Shown: positions 32,259 through 41,216 of the stretch, piece by piece
Position numbering within the stretch: the stretch's first letter is position 1
Layout: each line of letters begins with the position of its first letter
Assembly: GCF_000265245.1 (NCBI RefSeq)
Contig: NZ_AJKS02000006.1
Coordinates: 27,067 to 91,066, forward strand
Direction: 5' to 3'
From: Halomonas smyrnensis AAD6
GTDB lineage: Bacteria; Pseudomonadota; Gammaproteobacteria; Pseudomonadales; Halomonadaceae
DNA: 64,000 nucleotides
Made by a program: the position numbers and the translations under genes
The notes under the pieces: model-generated
The model's database searches: none
What the model saw: the letters and a program-made list of their open reading frames with translations, nothing else
What the model was told of the DNA's origin: nothing

Positions 32259-33447
32259 GCCATGCACCGCCTGGGCTCTCGGCGCGGTGCTGCTGGCCGC
32301 CGTCGCTCCGGCGCACGCCGGGGAGGGCGAGGTGCTGGACACGCTGCAGCTGCACGGCTTCTTGAGCCAGGCGCTGGTGATCACCGATGACAACGACTTC
32401 TTCGGCCCCAGCAGCGAACACGGCGGCAGCCTGGAGTTCACCGAGCTGGGGGCCAACGTCTCGCTGCGCCCCCACGAGGACGTGCTGATCGCGGCCCAGG
32501 TGCTCAGCCGGCGGGCCGGCGGCGAGAGCGGCGACGCCGAACCGAAGCTGGACTACGGCCTGATCGATTATCAGCTGCTGTCCAACCAGCAGCGCAACAT
32601 CGGCGTGCAACTGGGCCGCTTCAAGAACCCCTTCGGCTTCTACAACCAGACCCGGGACGTGGCCTTCACGCGCCCCGGCATCCTGCTGCCGCAGTCGATC
32701 TACTTCGATCGCACCCGCTCGCTGGCCCTCTCCGCGGACGGGGTGCTGGGCTACTACGAGGAACGCCTGCCTCAGGGCACCTTGAGCTTCCAGGCGGGCG
32801 TCGGCCGCGTCCAGGCCGGCGACGACCTGCTCGAGACCCTGCGCCTGGACCGCTTTCCCGGCGATCTTGAGCCGCACACCTCCGCCATCGGCCAGGTCCG
32901 CTACGAGCACGACGGGGGACGCATCGTCGCGGCACTGAGCACGGCCGACGTCGGCGCCCATTTCGACTCGCATCAGCCCGGGCTCAGCGATGGCGACTTT
33001 TACTTCCGGCCCTGGGTGCTGTCACTGCAGTACAACGCCGAGCTCTGGAGCCTCACCGCCGAGTACGCCCTGCGCAACTCCGGCCTGGAAGGCTTCAACG
33101 ACCCGCGCTTCAACTTCGATACCACCGGCGAGAGCTGGTACCTGCAGTACCAGCGGCGCTTTTTCGACGACTGGCAGTGGCTGGTACGCTACGACCATCT
33201 CCTGGCCAACCGCGACGATCCCTCCGGTGACGATTTCGCCGCCAGCGGCGCCGGTCCGGACCACTCGCAGTTCGCCCGGGACTGGACCTTCGGCCTGCAA
33301 TGGACGCCCACGCCGCGGATCATGCTGGCCGGCGAATATCACTACATCGACGGCACCGGCTGGCTGCCGGCCCAGGACAACCCCGAACCATCGGACACGG
33401 ACCGCTACTGGAACATGCTGCTGTTCCAGGTCGCGTTCCGCTTCTAG
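32227..33447 (+). CDS. Outer-membrane porin-like protein
   Basis: A 406-residue protein with a signal peptide (cleavage after AHA-G near residue 31) and a beta-barrel pattern: alternating aromatic and polar strands such as LQLHGFLSQALVITDDNDFF, YGLIDYQLLSNQQRNIGVQLGRFKNPFGFYN and a C-terminal strand ending in VAFRF, whose final Phe is the classical outer-membrane insertion signal. It resembles phosphate-selective or general OprP/O-like porins in layout. It overlaps the binding-protein gene by 32 bases and lies 44 bases before the GGDEF-EAL gene, so the three likely act together in sensing a solute at the cell surface. Confidence 0.8.
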   Translation: MTVSKSLPWNKPCTAWALGAVLLAAVAPAHAGEGEVLDTLQLHGFLSQALVITDDNDFFGPSSEHGGSLEFTELGANVSLRPHEDVLIAAQVLSRRAGGESGDAEPKLDYGLIDYQLLSNQQRNIGVQLGRFKNPFGFYNQTRDVAFTRPGILLPQSIYFDRTRSLALSADGVLGYYEERLPQGTLSFQAGVGRVQAGDDLLETLRLDRFPGDLEPHTSAIGQVRYEHDGGRIVAALSTADVGAHFDSHQPGLSDGDFYFRPWVLSLQYNAELWSLTAEYALRNSGLEGFNDPRFNFDTTGESWYLQYQRRFFDDWQWLVRYDHLLANRDDPSGDDFAASGAGPDHSQFARDWTFGLQWTPTPRIMLAGEYHYIDGTGWLPAQDNPEPSDTDRYWNMLLFQVAFRF

Positions 33448-33491
33448 CGCTCTCCGGACGCCTCCTTCATGACAGCCAAGGAACCGGCGCA

Positions 33492-36273
33492 ATGACCCTG
33501 CCCCCGCTGTTTCGCCAGCGCCGACCGCTGAGCCTGACCTGGCGCGTGATCGCGCTCAGCAGCCTGCTGCTGCTGGTACTGGTCTCGCTGTTCACCTGGC
33601 TGGGCCATACCACGCTGACCCGCCAGTTCCAGGAAGGTCGCCTGCAGCAGCATGCGCTCCATCACCGCGAGGTGCGCCTGATACTGCAGCGCTCGGAGGA
33701 AGAACTGCGCCAACTGGCCGGCCTGGCCGCGGCGTCCTCGGGCTTGGGCGAGGCCCTGGAAGCCGATGATCACGCCGCCGTACGAGCCTCGCTGGCGGCC
33801 CAATGGCCGAGCCTGCAGCTGGACGCGGGCATCGACGAGATCCGGATCTTCGACGACCGGGGCGAGGCGATGGCGAGCTGGGGCAGCTCGCCGGAGCACG
33901 GCAGCCCCCTCCAGAGCTGGATCACACAGGTGTTCCGCACAGAGACACCGTTGACGACCCTGCGCTGTGACGTCGACTGCCGCCAGTATGCCGCCGTGCC
34001 GGTGCTGATCGACGGGCGCAGCGTGGGCCTGGTCATCCTGTCCCGGACGCTCGCCGACGTGATTCTCCAGGTCAAGTCGGTCTCGAACAGCGAGGTGGCG
34101 CTGCTGGGCGCGTCTTCTGGCGCCAGCAACGACGCCGTGCCGGCGCGTCGGCTGTCCGGCTGGCAAGGCCAACTGCTGGGCCCAGCGGGTGTCGCTGGAC
34201 ACCCTCGCCGACGGCCCGTTACAGCTGCCCCACGAGCAGCGTCTGAAGGAACTGTCGGCCATCCCCGTGACCCGGATTCGATCCGTTGACGATGCCGGCT
34301 ATCTGCTGCTGATCTCGGATATCACCGCCCAGGTGAATTCCATCAATCAAGACACGCGGATCCTGCTGGGTGCCGGGGTCGCCGGCTGGCTCGCCGCCGA
34401 GCTGCTGCTGCTGGCCATCCTGCTGGGCCCCATGGCGCGGCTGCGGCGGGTCGCCGGCGTGCTGCCGGCCCTGGCCCGGGGCGGCTTCGCCGAGGCGCGC
34501 AGTACCATTCCCGCCGCGCCCGGACGCTGGCCCGACGAGATCGACGTGCTGGAGGGCACCACCGTCGAGCTCTCCCACCAGCTCGAGCGACTCGAGGGCG
34601 AGGTTCAGGCCCGGGGCGAACAGCTCGCCGAGCGCGTCGACGAACTGGCCAGGGAGCGCGACTTCGTCGGCGGCCTGCTCGATACCGCCCGGGTGTTCAT
34701 CATCGCCCAGGACGCCGCCAGGCGGATCAGCCTGGTCAATGCCTATACCCTGTCGATCCTCGACGTCGAGGAGGCGACGCTGATCGGGCGCCACTTCGAC
34801 GACCTCTTCCCGCTCCCCGGACATTCGCCGATCGCGGATGCCGGCAGCACCGAGGAGGAGGAGCGCACCCTGCTCACCGTCGATGGCCAGGTGCATACCA
34901 TCGTCTGGTATCACGCCCCCCTGACCAGCGGCGGCGACACGGGCATGGCGCGCCTCTCGGTGGGGCTCGACATCACCGAGCGCAAGGCCGCCGAGGGCCA
35001 CCTGACCTGGCTGGCCGAACGCGACCCGCTCACCGAACTCTACAATCGTCGCCACTTCCAGGAGACCGTCCAGACGGCCCTCGAACGCGGCGGCCACGGC
35101 GCCTTGCTGCTGCTCGACCTGGACCAGTTCAAGGTGGTCAACGAGCTGAGCGGCCACCACGCCGGCGACCGGCTGCTGCGCGAGGTCGCCGACGCGCTGC
35201 AGTTCCATCTCGGCCGGCGCGGCAGCCTGGCGCGGCTGGGCGGCGACGAGTTTGCCCTGCTGCTGGAAGGCGCCGATGCCGAGCAGGCGATCGGCGTGGC
35301 ACAGCAGTGCAACCAGCTCCTCGAGGGCATGCACTTCCGGGCCGGCGGGCGGCGTCACCGGGCCATCGCCAGCATCGGTGTGGTCCAGTATCCCGCCCAC
35401 GGCGATACCCCCGCCGACCTGCTGGCCAGCGCCGACGTCGCCATGTACAAGGCCAAGGAGCACGGCCATCAGCGCTGGCACCTGCTGTCTACGATGGAGA
35501 ATGCCAAGAGCGAGCTGAAGGAGCGCGTCTACTGGGTCGAGCGGCTGCGCAAGGCCCTGCAGGAAGACGATTTCGTGCTGATGGTGCAGCCGATCATGCG
35601 GCTCGCGGATCGCGACGTGAAGCACTACGAGGTGCTGATCCGAATGCGCGAGGAGGACGGCAGCCTGATCTCGCCCGCCCACTTCATCCCGGTCGCCGAG
35701 CGCAACGGCATGATCGTCCAGCTGGACCGCTGGGTGCTGCGCCACAGCCTGCAGGCCCTTCAACGGCTTCAAGCGAAGGGCATCAGCCTGGCGGTCAATC
35801 TCTCCGGACAGTCACTGCACGACAAGGGAATCGAGCATTTCCTCGCCGAGGAGCTGGCCAGCAGCGGCGCCGACCCGCATCATCTGATTCTCGAGGTCAC
35901 GGAGACCGCGGCGGTCACCGATTTCTCCACGGCCCGGGGCGTGCTGCAGGCGATGCGCGACCTGGGCTGCCGCAGTGCCCTCGACGACTTCGGCGTCGGG
36001 TTCAGCAGCTTCCACTACCTGGGCCAGCTGCCGGTCGATTACATCAAGATCGACGGTTCCTTCATCCGCCACCTGACCGATAGCCCCGACAATCGCGTCA
36101 TCGTCCGGGCCATCGCCGATCTCGCGGCAGGCTTCGGCAAGCAGACCATCGCCGAATTCGTCGATAACGACGAGGTGCTGCCGCTGCTGGATGCCTACGG
36201 CATCACCTACGGGCAGGGCTTTCATCTCGGGCGGCCGCGACCGCTGGAGACCCTGCTCGACGACGGCACCTGA
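33492..36273 (+). pseudogene. Membrane GGDEF-EAL protein split by a one-base frameshift
   Basis: Two overlapping frames together encode one protein of about 926 residues. The first (from ATG 33492) gives a membrane helix (residues about 17-37) and most of a periplasmic sensor domain, then goes out of frame near 34183. The second frame (open from before 34189 to 36273) supplies the end of the sensor, a second membrane helix near 34363-34430, a coiled linker, a PAS domain, GGDEF (LARLGGDEF) and EAL-type (HYEVLIR, DDFGVGFSSF, DYIKIDGSFI) domains. Removing one C from CCC at 34181-34183 joins them as LLG-QRVSLDTL. It could be a true pseudogene or a sequencing error; the second part alone keeps all catalytic motifs. 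Confidence 0.8.
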
Positions 36274-36324
36274 TCGGGGCCACGCACCGCCAACCAGAAC
36301 TCAACGACACAGGGATGCCATGCC

Positions 36325-37143
36325 ATGTCCTCGACCACCGCGAAGGAGACGCCACGCCGCACACGGATCTCCCCTCACCTCTTCGAGCGGTTCCAGCAGA
36401 CCTTCGCCTTCCGGCTCGCCGATGATGACGAGACGCGACGCCGCATCTTCCGACTGCGTCACGATGTCTACTGCGAGGAGCTGGGGTACGAGGCACCGGC
36501 GGATCCGGTGCATCACCTGGAATTCGATGCCCACGACGAGCACGCCATCCTGTGCCTGATCGAACATCGCGAGACCGGCCTCTCGGCGGGCTGCATGCGT
36601 CTGGTGCTGCCGAGGGCCACCCGGCATGACGGCGTCCCGCGCCTGCCGCTCGAGGACTATGCCGGCGACAGCCTGGACCACCCGACGCTTCATCCCCAGC
36701 GCTTCACCCACGACGCGGTCTGCGAGGTATCGCGACTGGCGGTCTCGCCGCTGTTTCGCCGGCGCTCGACCCAGGAGGAGATCGAGGGCCTGCTGCATGA
36801 CCAGCACGTCTTCACCCCCGAGCAGCGCGAGACCTTTCCGCTGATCGTGATCGGCCTCTTCCTGGCCACCTACGCCTTGCTGGGCCTGTCCGATCGCCCG
36901 CATGCCTTCGCCATGATGGAGCCACGACTGCCGCGGTTGCTGTCGATGTCGGGCTTCCTGTTCACCCCGGTCGGCCGGGTCATCGATTTCCATGGCAATC
37001 GCGGCGCCTTCTACATCGACCAGCGCCGGGTCGAGGGGGACATGAACCGCGACCTGCTGCCGCTCTATCGCGACATCAAGCGCACGCTGGCCTCGCAGCT
37101 GGAAGGCACCCTGCCCCGGCAGGCGCTCGGCGCCCCGTCCTGA
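36325..37143 (+). CDS. PEP-CTERM/exosortase-associated type acyltransferase (LuxI-like fold)
   Basis: A 272-residue GNAT-fold protein. RRRIFRLRHDVYCEELGYE (about 39-57) resembles the N-terminal signature of LuxI-type autoinducer synthases and FeeM-like N-acyl amino acid synthases. The region HHLEFDAHDEHAILCLI, then AGCMRLVLP and CEVSRLAVS, completes the acyl-binding fold. The protein matches the family often annotated as PEP-CTERM/exosortase system-associated acyltransferase. No exosortase gene is in this window, so the name describes family only. It probably makes an N-acyl compound. The gene's last 79 bases overlap the convergent lipoprotein gene. Confidence 0.82.
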   Translation: MSSTTAKETPRRTRISPHLFERFQQTFAFRLADDDETRRRIFRLRHDVYCEELGYEAPADPVHHLEFDAHDEHAILCLIEHRETGLSAGCMRLVLPRATRHDGVPRLPLEDYAGDSLDHPTLHPQRFTHDAVCEVSRLAVSPLFRRRSTQEEIEGLLHDQHVFTPEQRETFPLIVIGLFLATYALLGLSDRPHAFAMMEPRLPRLLSMSGFLFTPVGRVIDFHGNRGAFYIDQRRVEGDMNRDLLPLYRDIKRTLASQLEGTLPRQALGAPS

Positions 37144-38195
37144 CGGCTGGACGACAGGATCGGCCCCGGATAGAGCCGCTCCGGCCAGTCCAGCAGCATG
37201 ATCGCCAGCACGTTGCGATGCTCGCCGTGCTCGAGATCGGTGCCGCCCCACTCCGAGGGCACCATCCCGGCGACGGGATCATAGGCCGCCACCAGCGCCT
37301 CGCGCATGCGCGTCACGGCCGGCGCCTGCTCCCGACCGGCCAGCAGGAAACTGATGCCCACCTCGGTATAGATATCCGCCTTGGTATCGGCCAGGATTCG
37401 CGCCAGGTCGTCGGCGAAGTCGTCGAGGACCCAGGCGAACTCGTCCGCCGAGACCGGTCGCTGATAGTAGTCGCTGGCGGCGATCACGAAGTGGGTCATG
37501 CCGTAGATCTTGTTGCGGTACAGCGCCCGGTCGAGGGAGGCGTCCCGGGACGGCGGGAAGCGCTGCCGGAAGGCGGCGATGGCCTCGCCGCGCAGGTCCG
37601 CCACGCCCAGATCCTCCAGGTAGTAGACCAGGTTGGCGACCTGGGCGGCGTAGACGTCGAGCACCTCCGGGTCGGTCACGAAGGCCAGGAAGTCGATGCC
37701 CGAGAGGTACGCCAGCGCCCGACGGTAGCCCGGCAGGTCTCGCTCGTTGAGCAGCCCGTGGTAGTGCGCCTGGGTCAGATCGAAGGCCAGCCCCTTGGCG
37801 TAGTGGATCTCGCCCCAATCGGCCAGCATGCGCTTGCGCCGGCGCTGCTTGGCGGTGCGTTCGGGATAGCCCTCGACGCCCTCGCGGCTGCAACGCGCCA
37901 CATAGCCGGGCTCGTCCAGCCTGGCGATCTCCTCGCGCAGCGACGCCACCAGTCGCTCGCCGTAGGCCCGATTGAGGGGCAACCAGCGCTCGTCGCCGGT
38001 GATGCGATACAGCCGCTGGGCATAGTGGCGCTGCTTGCCTGCCGAGAGGGTCGGCAGGGCCCGTTCGTAGGTGGCGCGAATCTCGGCCGCCACCGTCTCG
38101 TCGCTGGGTCTCGGGGCGGGGTCGAGGGCACAGCCGGCCAGCAGCAGTGCCAGCCCCCAGCCGAGCAGCCGGCGCCATGGGGCGTGCCGGTTCAT
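37065..38195 (-). CDS. DUF3541-type lipoprotein
   Basis: A 376-residue lipoprotein. The N-terminus has a basic start, a hydrophobic core and the lipobox LLAGC with Cys at about residue 22. The mature part is helical with conserved-looking segments GMTHFVIAASDYYQRPVSADEFAWVLDDF and KADIYTEVGISFLLAG, which I match to DUF3541 with moderate certainty. AGGAGG precedes ATG 38195. The start overlaps the stop of the TRIC-type channel gene by 4 bases. Its 3' end runs 79 bases into the convergent acyltransferase gene. Function unknown. Confidence 0.7.
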   Translation of the reverse strand: MNRHAPWRRLLGWGLALLLAGCALDPAPRPSDETVAAEIRATYERALPTLSAGKQRHYAQRLYRITGDERWLPLNRAYGERLVASLREEIARLDEPGYVARCSREGVEGYPERTAKQRRRKRMLADWGEIHYAKGLAFDLTQAHYHGLLNERDLPGYRRALAYLSGIDFLAFVTDPEVLDVYAAQVANLVYYLEDLGVADLRGEAIAAFRQRFPPSRDASLDRALYRNKIYGMTHFVIAASDYYQRPVSADEFAWVLDDFADDLARILADTKADIYTEVGISFLLAGREQAPAVTRMREALVAAYDPVAGMVPSEWGGTDLEHGEHRNVLAIMLLDWPERLYPGPILSSSRQDGAPSACRGRVPSSCEASVRLMSR

Positions 38196-38941
38196 GACGA
38201 CCTCCTGCGGCGGCGTGACCGCTCCGGGGGAATCAGCTTGACCCGTGCCTTGGGCCGGCGCGGCGGCGCGGGCGGCGGTGCGTCGTCGTCCGTCTCGCTC
38301 GGCGCCGGGGCGGGCGGCGGCGCCACCGTCACCCAGGCGAAGACCGGCAGGGCGAGGTGCCAGTGGATGGCCGACAGCCGCAGGCCCAGCGTGGTGGCAA
38401 GCGAAGCCCCCACGTTCAGCGCGAAGGGCGTGCCCAGCGCTTCCAGGCCCACCAGCACGACGCCGCCGGCAATGGCGGCGGTGGCATAGATCTCCTGGCG
38501 CAGCACCATGGGCACGCGGCGCGCCAGCACGTCGCGCATCATGCCGCCGGCCACCCCGGTCAGCAGCCCCATCAGCACCGCCACCACGCCGGGCGCCTCC
38601 AGCGTCAGGGCCTTGTGGGTACCGATCACGGTGAACAGCGCCAGGCCGAAGGCATCGGCCACCGGCAGGAAGCCCCGCGACAGTCGATGGATGTAGTGGA
38701 AGCCGAGCACCGAAAGACCCACCGTGGCCAGGATCACCCACAGGTAGGCGGGATCGCCGACCCAGAACACCGGCCGAACCCCGAGCACCAGGTCGCGCAG
38801 GGTGCCGCCGCCGATCCCGGTCACCGCCGCCAGCACCAGCATGCCGAAGGGATCCATGCGCGAACGGCAGGCGAGGATCACCCCCGAGAGGGCGAAGACG
38901 ATCACCCCCGCCATGTCCAGCCAGTAGACCAGCCCCGTCAC
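38192..38941 (-). CDS. TRIC-type (YicG/UPF0126) cation channel family protein
   Basis: A 249-residue membrane protein with seven membrane segments made of two repeats of the UPF0126/TRIC domain: ALSGVILACRSRMDPFGMLVLAAVTGIGGGTLRDLVLG in the first and GLALFTVIGTHKAL with GLLTGVAGGMMRDVLARRVP in the second. The GGG-RD motifs line the pore in this family, which conducts monovalent cations. A GTG start at 38941 is chosen, with AAGGAG 8 bases upstream; the ATG further upstream lies in noncoding-like DNA. The tail is Pro-rich then Arg-rich. It overlaps the lipoprotein gene (ATGA). Confidence 0.85.
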   Translation of the reverse strand: MTGLVYWLDMAGVIVFALSGVILACRSRMDPFGMLVLAAVTGIGGGTLRDLVLGVRPVFWVGDPAYLWVILATVGLSVLGFHYIHRLSRGFLPVADAFGLALFTVIGTHKALTLEAPGVVAVLMGLLTGVAGGMMRDVLARRVPMVLRQEIYATAAIAGGVVLVGLEALGTPFALNVGASLATTLGLRLSAIHWHLALPVFAWVTVAPPPAPAPSETDDDAPPPAPPRRPKARVKLIPPERSRRRRRSS

Positions 38942-39105
38942 GTCGTCGCTCCTTGCTCTCGTGCCTCGTCTGGACTCAGGATACGCGATATGCGGTGGCG
39001 CGGCGTAGCATCGCCGAGAGGCGTGGCACGGGCCCGGTGGCGGCCCCCCCCTCGGCCGGCCGCGGCCGGGTAGCCCTGGGGATGTCACCGCGATGGGGCC
39101 GGGGG

Positions 39106-39133
39106 TATGCTTCATGCATTATGCTTAAATCAT
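39106..39133. repeat. Tandem 14-base direct repeats before the LysR gene
   Basis: TATGCTTCATGCAT is followed directly by TATGCTTAAATCAT, identical at 10 of 14 positions. They sit in the 357-base gap 38942-39298 as its only A+T-rich part. The gap otherwise holds G+C-rich sequence with no supported gene. Confidence 0.5.
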
Positions 39134-39298
39134 GTCATCGTTCTCGAAGGCCCCATTCCCGATGCCGTTTTCGTTGCCGCCTCCTGTCTGCCGTCCTTTC
39201 GCCGCCGCCCTGACCGCGGCCGCCGCCGCCCGGTTCGGGTTGCCCGTCGGCGGCCAGACAGGCCGGCGCAGCGGCATGCTGGGCAGCGCCGGCTGACG

Positions 39299-40198
39299 AT
39301 GTTCGACTTCAAGGAACTCGAAGCCTTCGTGTGGATCGTGCGCCTCGGCTCCTTCCGGCTGGCGGCGCATCACCTGCACCTGACCCAGCCGTCGGTGTCC
39401 GACCGCATCGGCAAGCTCGAGGCGCTGATCGGCGAGCGGCTGCTGGAGCGCTCCCAGCGCCCGGTCAAGCCCACCGCCAAGGGCCGCCAGTTCTACCGCC
39501 ATGCCGAGCAGCTGCTCGAGGCACGCCAGCAGGCGCTCACGATGCTGGAGCTGGAGACGCCCTTCCAGGGCACCCTGCGCCTGGGGGTGGTGGAAACCGT
39601 GGCCCACAGCTGGCTGCCCGATTTCCTGGCCGAGCTGGCCAGACGCTTCCCCGAGATGACGCTCGAGCTCGAGGTGGACAGGTCGCCGGGGCTCGCCGAC
39701 AAGCTCGCCCAGCACGACATCGACCTGGCCTTCCTGATGGGCCCGGTGAATATCGAGAACGTGCTCAACCGCTACCTGTGCCATTACACCATGGGCCTGG
39801 TGGCGAGCCCCGCCCTGGGCTTCGACCCGGCCTTCTTCTCGCTGCCGCGCCTGGGCCAGACCCCGCTGATCACCTTCGCCCGTCACACCCGCCCCTACCA
39901 CGAGCTGGGCTCGCTGCTGCACCAGCAGGGGATCGACGACGTCAAGCTGCACTGCTCGAGCTCGCTGTGGACCATCGTGCGCATGACCCTCGACGGGCTC
40001 GGCATCGGCGCCATTCCGCCACGCATCGTGAAGGAGGAACTGGCCAGCGGCGCGCTGGTCCAGCTGCCCTGCCAACTGCCCGCCCTGACCTTCACCGCCT
40101 GTTGGCCCCAGCACCTCGACAGCACCCTGGCGGAGGGCGTCACCGAGCTTGCCATCGAGATCGCCCAGCGCGATCAGGCGGCCCACGAGGACGGCTGA
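39299..40198 (+). CDS. LysR family regulator, probable controller of the DUF1445/TRAP operon
   Basis: A 299-residue LysR-type regulator starting MFDFKELEAFVWIVRLGSFRLAAHHL. The helix-turn-helix includes LHLTQPSVSDRIGKLEALIGERLLERS; the effector domain follows with LGVVETVAHSWLP and LVASPALG. The ATG at 39299 is the natural beginning for the family; a longer frame is low-complexity. It precedes the hydro-lyase/TRAP operon by 109 bases on the same strand, an arrangement typical of a local activator. Confidence 0.87.
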   Translation: MFDFKELEAFVWIVRLGSFRLAAHHLHLTQPSVSDRIGKLEALIGERLLERSQRPVKPTAKGRQFYRHAEQLLEARQQALTMLELETPFQGTLRLGVVETVAHSWLPDFLAELARRFPEMTLELEVDRSPGLADKLAQHDIDLAFLMGPVNIENVLNRYLCHYTMGLVASPALGFDPAFFSLPRLGQTPLITFARHTRPYHELGSLLHQQGIDDVKLHCSSSLWTIVRMTLDGLGIGAIPPRIVKEELASGALVQLPCQLPALTFTACWPQHLDSTLAEGVTELAIEIAQRDQAAHEDG

Positions 40199-40307
40199 TC
40201 GGCGGATTGAAAGGTTTTGCCGATCAAGATGTATCGTAAGAATCGATTGGATTTATCAAAGGCGGGTTCCTATCGTGAAGGCATAATCACAAACAGAAGA
40301 TATCGCC

Positions 40308-41108
40308 ATGCCTTCTTCTTCCTCGATGGCCTCGGCAAGCCCCGCCGAATGCCGCCAGGCGATTCGCCGCGGCGAGTGGACGCGTCACACCAGCGGCCTG
40401 GCCGCCGGCTACGCCCAGGCCAACCTGGTGATCCTGCCGGCGCAGTATGCCGACGACTTCATGCGCTTCTGCCTGATGAATCCCAAGCCCTGCCCGCTGC
40501 TGGACGTGACCCGTCCCGGCGACCCGGTGCCCCACGGCCTGGGCGAGGGGATCGACCTTCGCCACGACCTGCCCCGCTACCGGCTCTATCGCCACGGCGC
40601 CCTGGACGGCGAGTGCACCGACATCGCCGAGCTGTGGCAGGACGACTTCGTCGGCTTCTCGATCGGCTGTTCCTTCTCGTTCGAGGAGGCGCTGATCAAT
40701 GATGGCCTCGACGTGCGCCACGTCACCCATGACCGCAACGTGCCGATGTATCGCACCAACCGTGCCCTGACCCCGAGCGGCGTCTTTCGCGGCGAGCTGG
40801 TGGTGTCGATGCGCCCCTTCCCGGCCGCCCAGGCGATCCGTGCCATCCAGCTCACCACCGACATGCCGCGGGTCCATGGCGCCCCGATCCATCTCGGCCA
40901 CCCGGAGCTGCTCGGCATCGAGAATCTGGCCGCGCCGGACTTCGGCGAGCCGCCGGTGCTGCACGACGACGACCTGCCGGTGTTCTGGGCCTGCGGCGTG
41001 ACCCCCCAGCTCGCCATCGAACAGGCGAAACTGCCGCTGGTGATCACCCACAGCCCCGGCCACATGCTGATCACCGACCTGCCCAACCAGCAGCTGAAGT
41101 TCGGCTGA
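40308..41108 (+). CDS. Putative hydro-lyase (DUF1445 family)
   Basis: A 266-residue protein of the DUF1445/UPF0317 putative hydro-lyase family. Key blocks: TSGLAAGYAQANLVILP near residue 30, DDFVGFSIGCSFSFEEAL, a HVTHDRNVPMYRTNR segment, and the C-terminal CGVTPQLAIEQAKLPLVITHSPGHMLITDL. The family includes proteins related to D-glutamate cyclase and is often linked with 5-oxoproline and amide catabolism. It opens the operon here (TRAP, DUF2848, amidase, ureidoglycolate lyase family), so a role in a lactam or ureido compound is a reasonable inference. CATAAT at 40282-40287 is a -10 candidate without a good -35, as in activated promoters. Confidence 0.85.
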   Translation: MPSSSSMASASPAECRQAIRRGEWTRHTSGLAAGYAQANLVILPAQYADDFMRFCLMNPKPCPLLDVTRPGDPVPHGLGEGIDLRHDLPRYRLYRHGALDGECTDIAELWQDDFVGFSIGCSFSFEEALINDGLDVRHVTHDRNVPMYRTNRALTPSGVFRGELVVSMRPFPAAQAIRAIQLTTDMPRVHGAPIHLGHPELLGIENLAAPDFGEPPVLHDDDLPVFWACGVTPQLAIEQAKLPLVITHSPGHMLITDLPNQQLKFG

Positions 41109-41216
41109 GGCGGGCCACTCGTTCTCGGGGCCGGCTCGACCCCGCATCCTCGGGCATCGCGATCCGACGTTCCACCACGACAACACGACATAACAGCAAC
41201 AAGAGGCAAGCCCCCC

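Noticed and set aside
37065..38741. A 558-residue version of the DUF3541 lipoprotein
   Set aside because: The extra N-terminal part is a frame of the TRIC-type gene; a lipoprotein signal with AGGAGG begins at 38195.
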